From Oscillospiraceae bacterium (lineage in GTDB: Bacteria; Bacillota_A; Clostridia; Oscillospirales; Oscillospiraceae): a stretch of DNA of 14,731 nt. Both the position numbers and the translations under genes were made by a program. Shown here one piece after another: positions 7,500 through 12,800 of the stretch. The stretch covers positions 1 through 14,731 of the forward strand of contig JAEDOJ010000016.1 of the NCBI GenBank assembly GCA_016302015.1, written 5' to 3'. The first letter of the stretch is position 1; each line of letters starts with the position of its first letter. The notes below the pieces were generated by a model. That model had not been told where the DNA came from and ran no database searches. It worked only from the letters and a program-made list of their open reading frames with translations.

Positions 7500-7530
7500 A
7501 TCTGACTCGAAACACCGTTTCGAGTCAGAT
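7500..7530 (-). terminator. Intercistronic hairpin between cargo and sortase genes
   Basis: A perfect 14-bp inverted repeat (7500-7513 with 7517-7530) with a 3-base loop (a pentaloop if the last pair opens) starts 5 bases after the cargo stop. On the - strand it is followed only by TTCGTAAGG, a poor U-tract. It is therefore more likely a partial terminator or an mRNA-stabilising structure than a full stop. It sits between a structural protein and its processing enzyme, where a drop in expression would be sensible. Confidence 0.65.
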
Positions 7531-7535
7531 CATTT

Positions 7536-8030
7536 TTAATTTTCTTCCTTCTTGCCCCGGAGCTTTACGGCTGCCACCGCAATACCGGCAAGAGCAACGA
7601 CAAACACCGCGCCCATGACGAAAATGAGCTGGCTGTCGCCGGTCTGGGGGGAGTTTTCTCCGTTATCACCTTCGGGGGTGGTGGGCTCGCTGCCGGAATC
7701 TCTGTAGTTGGCAATGATGACCAGGTCCGTAAGAGGACGAACCACCAGATTGGGGCTGTCCAGACTGCCGGAAATGATCTCATATTCACCCTCAATGACG
7801 AAGCCGGTGAAGTCGCTGTCCTCAGACACAGGCGCAGTGATCTCCAGGGTATCGCCCGCGGGAACGGTATAGAAGGTCTGATTGGGTGTGTCGGTGTCGT
7901 AGGAAATGAACTCGACGGAATAGAGCGGCTCGTCCGTGGGGCTTTGTACAGGCTCCTCCGTGGCAAAGGCGCAGACGCAGAGGGTCAGCGTCAGGCACAG
8001 AGCCATCAGGATGGCAAACAGTTTTCTCAT
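7536..8030 (-). CDS. Small secreted wall-anchored protein with SPQTG sorting signal
   Basis: A 164-residue sortase substrate. A signal peptide (1-23, cleavage expected after AFA) leads into a compact beta-rich domain (about 36-109; PAGDTLEITAP, FTGFVIEGEYEIISGS, VIIANY) whose pattern resembles a single InlB-type B-repeat or 'bacterial repeat' unit. A Ser/Thr/Pro/Glu linker follows (111-126), then SPQTG (127-131), a membrane helix (134-154) and the basic tail KLRGKKEEN. The (S/P)PxTG form is the type used by clostridial class B sortases such as that of Clostridioides difficile, and a class B sortase gene lies immediately downstream. The domain assignment is inferred and the ligand is unknown. 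AGGAGG (8040-8045) lies 9 bases before the ATG. It is the first gene of the cargo-sortase-LCP operon. Confidence 0.88.
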   Translation of the reverse strand: MRKLFAILMALCLTLTLCVCAFATEEPVQSPTDEPLYSVEFISYDTDTPNQTFYTVPAGDTLEITAPVSEDSDFTGFVIEGEYEIISGSLDSPNLVVRPLTDLVIIANYRDSGSEPTTPEGDNGENSPQTGDSQLIFVMGAVFVVALAGIAVAAVKLRGKKEEN

Positions 8031-8080
8031 ATTGCAATTCCTCCTAAATCAAAGTTTGATGAATCGGCGTTTGTATAACC

Positions 8081-8109
8081 ATTTTAGCGAGGCAGGTGGA
8101 AAAAATCAA
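8081..8109 (-). promoter_or_regulatory. Promoter of cargo-sortase-LCP operon
   Basis: On the - strand, TTGATT (8104-8109) and TAAAAT (8081-8086) are spaced by exactly 17 bases, just after the permease stop (8115-8117). The leader is about 45 bases. No clear terminator separates the permease from this promoter, so some read-through into the operon is possible. Confidence 0.75.
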
Positions 8110-8114
8110 GTCTT

Positions 8115-9719
8115 TCAGTGTTTTTTTGCTCTCTTTTTTGATTTCTTTCCCCTCTTTTGTGAGGCCGGTACCTGAGCGGCGGCACGATCCTCCTGGGGAA
8201 GCACCTTCGCCAGAATCACGCCGAGAACGGCGGCGATGGCGGTGCCGCTGACGGTGACGCTTCCGATGCTGATGCCGGAGGACAGACCCAGACCGATGAC
8301 CAGCATGACGGCGGCGATGACCAGATTATAGCTCCTGGTGAAATCCACATGGTTTTCCACCAGCATCCGCAGGCCCACGGAGGCGATCATGCCAAACAGA
8401 ATGACCGACACGCCGCCCATAACCGCGGCAGGGATGCTGTTGAGAATGCCGGACACCTTGCCGAAGAGGGAAAGGACAATGGCAAAGACGGCGGCAATGC
8501 GGAGGGTGGCGGGGTTGTAGTTCTGGGTTGCGGCGAGAACGCCGGTGTTCTCGGAGTAGGTGGTGGCAGCAGGGCCGCCCATGCCGCCGGAGAAGACGGA
8601 GGCAAGGCCGCAGCCCAGCAGCGTCCGGTGCAGACCCGGCTCTTCGATGTAGTTATGTCCGGTAACCGCGCCATTGGCGGTAATATCTCCCACGTGCTCC
8701 ACAAAGGTGACGATGGAGATGGGTGCGATCATGGTGATGGCAAAAACAACCGCGTCCCAGTTCTTAAACGCCGGCAGCGCCACCTTGGGCAGAGTGAACC
8801 AGCTTGCCTGAGCGACCTTCGCCGTATCCACCATGCCCAGCACCAGAGACAGCAGGTAGCCCACCACGATGCCGATGAGAATGGGAACCAGCTTGATAAA
8901 ACCACGGGTGAAGAACATGACCAGCATAATGGTCAGGATGGTTACCACGGCCACAAGCCAGTTTTTCCAGGTCTGGGTGCCGGAGACCGTGGCGGAGTCC
9001 GCTGCGGAGGTGTTCCGCATCTGCGTTCCCTTCACATTCTCTACAATGTATTCATTGCCGGGATTGGTATAGTCGGGATTGTTCCGGTCGGTTTCCTTCA
9101 GCTTCACGTCCGCCGCGGGAACCCAGCCGCTGACGGTCACATTCCCCTGATCGTCCATCTGCTGCATTTTGTAGCAGCCGTTTTCCTCCAGAAGCGTGCC
9201 CTCATCGCTCAGCTCCGCAACCAGCACGGCATCCTGGGCGAAATCGCCGTGGACGGTGGTGATGTTGTTCATGGCGGTGGGAGCCAGCATCATGCCGATG
9301 ATGATGATCATACAGCCGGTGACGATGGGCGGGAAGAAGCCGGTGATGCGCTTTGCCCCGAAGAGCTTGACCAGGCCGGCCAAAAGGAGGTACATCACGC
9401 CGGAGGCAATGATGCCCCAGCCCACATAGGAGGCGAAGCCCTCTACGGAGTTGTCCTTGCAGTAGGCGGCAACGGCGCAGATGGAGGAGATGAAGGAGAA
9501 GCTGGAGCCCATAAAGGCGGGAACGATGCCCCGGGTGATCAGGTGGAAGATCAGCGTGCCGATGCCCATGCACAGCAGGGTGACGGCGGGATCCAGGCCG
9601 GTCAGCGCGGGAACAAGGACGGTGGAGCCGAACATGGCAAACACGTGCTGTACCCCCAGCACAGTTGCCCGTCCGGGCTTGTCCCCGCCCCAGAGAATCT
9701 GGTTCAATTTACGGTTCAT
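8115..9719 (-). CDS. NCS2 nucleobase permease (uracil/xanthine type)
   Basis: A 534-residue inner-membrane carrier of the nucleobase:cation symporter-2 family. Diagnostic segments are LGVQHVFAMFGSTVLVPALT (21-40), FVEHVGDI (339-346) and GGPAATTYSENTGV (381-394). E341 and E390 match in spacing (49 residues) the substrate-binding Glu241 and Glu290 of E. coli UraA, so uracil or another nucleobase is the likely substrate; xanthine cannot be excluded. Two features are odd: a hydrophilic insert of about 95 residues (154-250) between predicted TM5 and TM6, in a loop expected outside the cell, and a lysine/arginine-rich C-terminus. UraA itself has about 430 residues. The start at 9719 is set by GGGAGG (9725-9730), 5 bases upstream; the frame extends to 9779 but that part holds the promoter. 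Confidence 0.9.
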   Translation of the reverse strand: MNRKLNQILWGGDKPGRATVLGVQHVFAMFGSTVLVPALTGLDPAVTLLCMGIGTLIFHLITRGIVPAFMGSSFSFISSICAVAAYCKDNSVEGFASYVGWGIIASGVMYLLLAGLVKLFGAKRITGFFPPIVTGCMIIIIGMMLAPTAMNNITTVHGDFAQDAVLVAELSDEGTLLEENGCYKMQQMDDQGNVTVSGWVPAADVKLKETDRNNPDYTNPGNEYIVENVKGTQMRNTSAADSATVSGTQTWKNWLVAVVTILTIMLVMFFTRGFIKLVPILIGIVVGYLLSLVLGMVDTAKVAQASWFTLPKVALPAFKNWDAVVFAITMIAPISIVTFVEHVGDITANGAVTGHNYIEEPGLHRTLLGCGLASVFSGGMGGPAATTYSENTGVLAATQNYNPATLRIAAVFAIVLSLFGKVSGILNSIPAAVMGGVSVILFGMIASVGLRMLVENHVDFTRSYNLVIAAVMLVIGLGLSSGISIGSVTVSGTAIAAVLGVILAKVLPQEDRAAAQVPASQKRGKKSKKRAKKH

Positions 9720-9724
9720 AGTTT

Positions 9725-9730
9725 CCTCCC
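9725..9730 (-). promoter_or_regulatory. Ribosome binding site of permease
   Basis: GGGAGG on the - strand, 5 bases before the ATG at 9717-9719. It fixes the start 60 bases inside the longest open frame. Confidence 0.8.
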
Positions 9731-9750
9731 AATTTTGCGTATTTTTCTTT

Positions 9751-9779
9751 AGTATAGCACATTCCCGAAGAGAGTGCAA
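9751..9779 (-). promoter_or_regulatory. Promoter of the permease gene
   Basis: On the - strand, TTGCAC (9774-9779) and TATACT (9751-9756) are 17 bases apart. The predicted leader is only about 25 bases, so no purine, xanthine or PRPP riboswitch can fit between this promoter and the gene. Confidence 0.82.
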
Positions 9780-9795
9780 TCCCCCAATTTGGAAG

Positions 9796-9830
9796 AAAAC
9801 GCCCTGCCGCGGATTCCGCAGCAGGGCGTC
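9796..9830 (-). terminator. Rho-independent terminator of the SLH protein gene
   Basis: On the - strand, a stem of 14 pairs (9799-9812 with 9816-9829) is closed by a 3-base loop and followed by GTTTTCTTCC. The single C/A mismatch on the + strand (9808/9820) becomes a G-U wobble in the - strand RNA, so the element is built for the - strand. It starts about 11 bases after the stop at 9841-9843. Confidence 0.88.
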
Positions 9831-9840
9831 TGAATTTTAT

Positions 9841-12800
9841 TTACTTGGCAACGTTCTCAATGAATCTCATGAGAATCGTTGCAACCTGTGCACGGGTTGC
9901 GTTACCCTGAGGTGCCAGATAGTGGGCAGAACCGTCCTTCACACCGGTAATCAGACCTTCAGCAACAGCCCAGCTCATGGCGTCGGCTGCATACTCGCTG
10001 ACGGTATCGCCATCGGGGAAGACATCCAGAGCAGCGGTCTTGGAGACATCCAGACCCTTCTTCTCTGCATAACGGTACAGGATCGCCGCCATCTGTTCAC
10101 GGGTGATCTCGCCGTTGGGATCGAACAGATCATCGCCTACGCCGTAGACAACACCGTTCTCCGCTGCCCAGGCAACTGCCTTTGCGAAGTAGTCGTCGTC
10201 CTTCACGTCAACGAAGGTGTTCTCCCCAGCCTCGGGGCTGCCTTCGTAGCGCCACAGCACGGTGACCAGCATGCCGCGGGTCATGGATGCGTCAGGCTCG
10301 AAGGTGGTCTCGGAGGTGCCCTTCATCAGGCCGTTCTCTACCACAAAGTCAACCGCTTCATGATACCAGACATCCAGCAGGACATCGGTGAAGTCAGCGG
10401 AGGGACAGTCGGCAGAACCGGTTGCGGGAATTTCTTCCTTCTCAACCTCGCCGCAGACGGAGCAGGTACGCTGCTTCTCGCCGGCAACGGCTGCGGTTGC
10501 TTCCTTGACAACCTCCCACTCGCTCCACTGGTGACCCTTGGCCTCGATCACTTCGCCCTTGATGGTATGTTCGCAGACGGAGCAGACGATATCGCCGGTA
10601 TAGCCGTCCTCGGTGCAGGTTGCAGCCTTGGTATTGGCGATCTTATAGTCATGGCCCAGAGCCTTGACGGTCTCCGTGTAGGTGTCGCCGCACTTGGAGC
10701 AGGTGTAGGTGATGCTGCCGTCCTCGGTGCAGGTTGCGGCCTTGGAAGCAGTGACCTGATAATCATGGCCGCCGTCCTCCTGGAGGATATCAACAACGAC
10801 TGCGTCTTCCTCAACCGCGGTATCCTCGTTGCGCTCCAGAGTCTCAACGGAGACGGAGGTGTCAACGTAGGAGCCTTCATAGGAGAAGGTGAGGGTTGCG
10901 AAGGCGTTGCCTGCGGTGATGGCTTCCTCGGTGGCATAGGTCAGAACCACGGTGCCCTCGGAGGCGTTCACTGCATGGAAGTCAGCAGCGGAGGTGGCGC
11001 TGACGAAGGTCAGAGCCTCGGGATCGTAGGTCACAACGACCTTGCCGTTGGTGACATCCACGTCCTCGGTGAGAGCCAGGGAGACCACGCCGTTCTCCGC
11101 AAGCGCGCCTGCTGCTCTCACGGGCTGCTTGGCAACGACGGTGCCGGAAACAGCGTTCACAGAGCCAACGGATGCGTTCACAGCGGTCAGGCTTACGGTC
11201 TCGGCCACCAGAGCGGACTCGGACAGAGCGGCAATGGCGGTCTTGGTTTCACCGCAATGCTTTGCGGGAATTGAGCCCACGGGGACAGTGGATTCCACAT
11301 AATCGAAGCCGCCGAACAGAGAGGAGATATAGTTGGCGTCCACGGTGCCCAGAGCGCCGGCTGCCATTTTCTCAGCACTCATGTCGACCCAGTACATGGT
11401 CATGGTGCTTGCGTCGGCAATGATCACGCCCTCAACGCCCGTTTCTTCATTCCAGTAGTAGCTCATGGAAGTGGCGTTGAAGTCAAATTCCATGTCCAGA
11501 TCAGCGATCTGGCTGCGGGACAGGGACAGTCTGCCGGGAGTGGAGCTCTCGTAGACATACATGGCGTACAGAGCGCCGTCGGAGCCAAGTGCCAGGTAGA
11601 CCAGATTCGTGCCATCATTATCTTCAACGCTGCCGGCGAAGGTCAGAGCGCACAGATTCATTCCTGCCGCGGACAGGTTCCAGGAGCTGATGCTGCCTGC
11701 CGCCGGATCCAGCATTACCAGATAATTGGTGCTGGAGGGATACAGAACAGAGGTTGCAAAGGTGGAGAATGCGGGGGCGCTTGCCATATCCACAGCGATG
11801 AAGTTGGGATAGGTAGCAAAGTTGAATGCATCCGTGGTTTCGTCAATGACGAAGTAGTTGCCGGACATGCCGTACATTGCGCCGCCTGCCATGCCGCCGG
11901 CGTCATAAGCCAGGGAGCCTTCCCCGATCTCAGTGACGGACATATCGTTCAGGTCGATCACGGAATACATGGGAGCGTCGCCCACGATCTGCGCGCCCAC
12001 AGCGGCGTCAACAGAAATCCGGTCTTCTACGGTGAAGACGCAGGATGCGGAGACCTTCTCGCCCTCTCCGTTCACGTCCACAGAGGTGGCGGTAACGGTT
12101 GCGGTGCCTACGCCCACAGCGGTGACAACGCCGTCCTCTACGGTGACCACGGACTCGTTATCGGAGGTCCAGGTCACGCCGCCGGTGTAGGAAGCGGGCT
12201 TGACCTTCACGGTCAGGGTTGCGGTGCCGCCAACATACATATGACGTGCGGACTCGCTGAGCATAACCGTCAGCTCCGTGATGCGGTCATACTGATACAG
12301 CGCAACCGCGGGCCATGCGCCCTCGCCGAAGGTGCCGGTCAGAGCGCTCTGGCAGGTGTCGGGATCAATGGCGTACATCTGAGCGGTTTCGCCCTCAGCA
12401 TAGTTCGCCAGGAAGAGGAAGCCGGTGGCTTCATCATAGACCATGGAGGCATAGACGCCGCCGGTCACTGCGGAGACGTTGCCCAGGCTCAGGCCGGTGC
12501 TGCCGATTTCGCTGACATCCAGGTGTTCGCCGTCATAGATGCAGAAGTCCCAAAGATTGCCGTTCTCGGTGATCACCAGATATTCCAGACCCATGGTGTC
12601 GCCAAGGTCCACTTCGCCGACCAGGGCAATGGCTGCCATGGGATCGCTTCCAAAGGACTCGTCCACTTCGTTCCAGTAGCTCAGAGAGCCCTTTTCGGGG
12701 TTCAGCGCCTCAAGGTAGGTGCCGTTGTTGCAGGGAGCCAGAACCTTGCCGCCGAAGTCGGCCTGGTACTGTTCGGGGATTGCCGCGCCGTCGGCATACA

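Noticed and set aside
7477..7515. Upstream ATG at 7515 as the sortase start
   Set aside because: It sits in the loop region of the intercistronic hairpin and has no Shine-Dalgarno sequence; AAGGAG is positioned for the ATG at 7479.
7950..8030. Lipoprotein signal in the cargo protein
   Set aside because: The Cys residues at 18 and 20 are preceded by L-T-L and C-V, which do not fit a lipobox; AFA before residue 24 is a normal signal peptidase I site.
9720..9800. Riboswitch upstream of the nucleobase permease
   Set aside because: The predicted leader is about 25 bases, and the sequence upstream is the terminator of the SLH gene; there is no room for an aptamer.
10417..10770. Repeats as a CRISPR array
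   Set aside because: The repeats are in-frame coding units of 38-40 codons with diverged sequence, not short identical repeats with unique spacers.
8349..11274. Long + strand frames opposite the permease and the SLH protein (8349-9752 and 9481-11274)
   Set aside because: They are antisense shadows: compositionally biased, without ribosome binding sites at their starts, and they run across the permease promoter and the SLH terminator.
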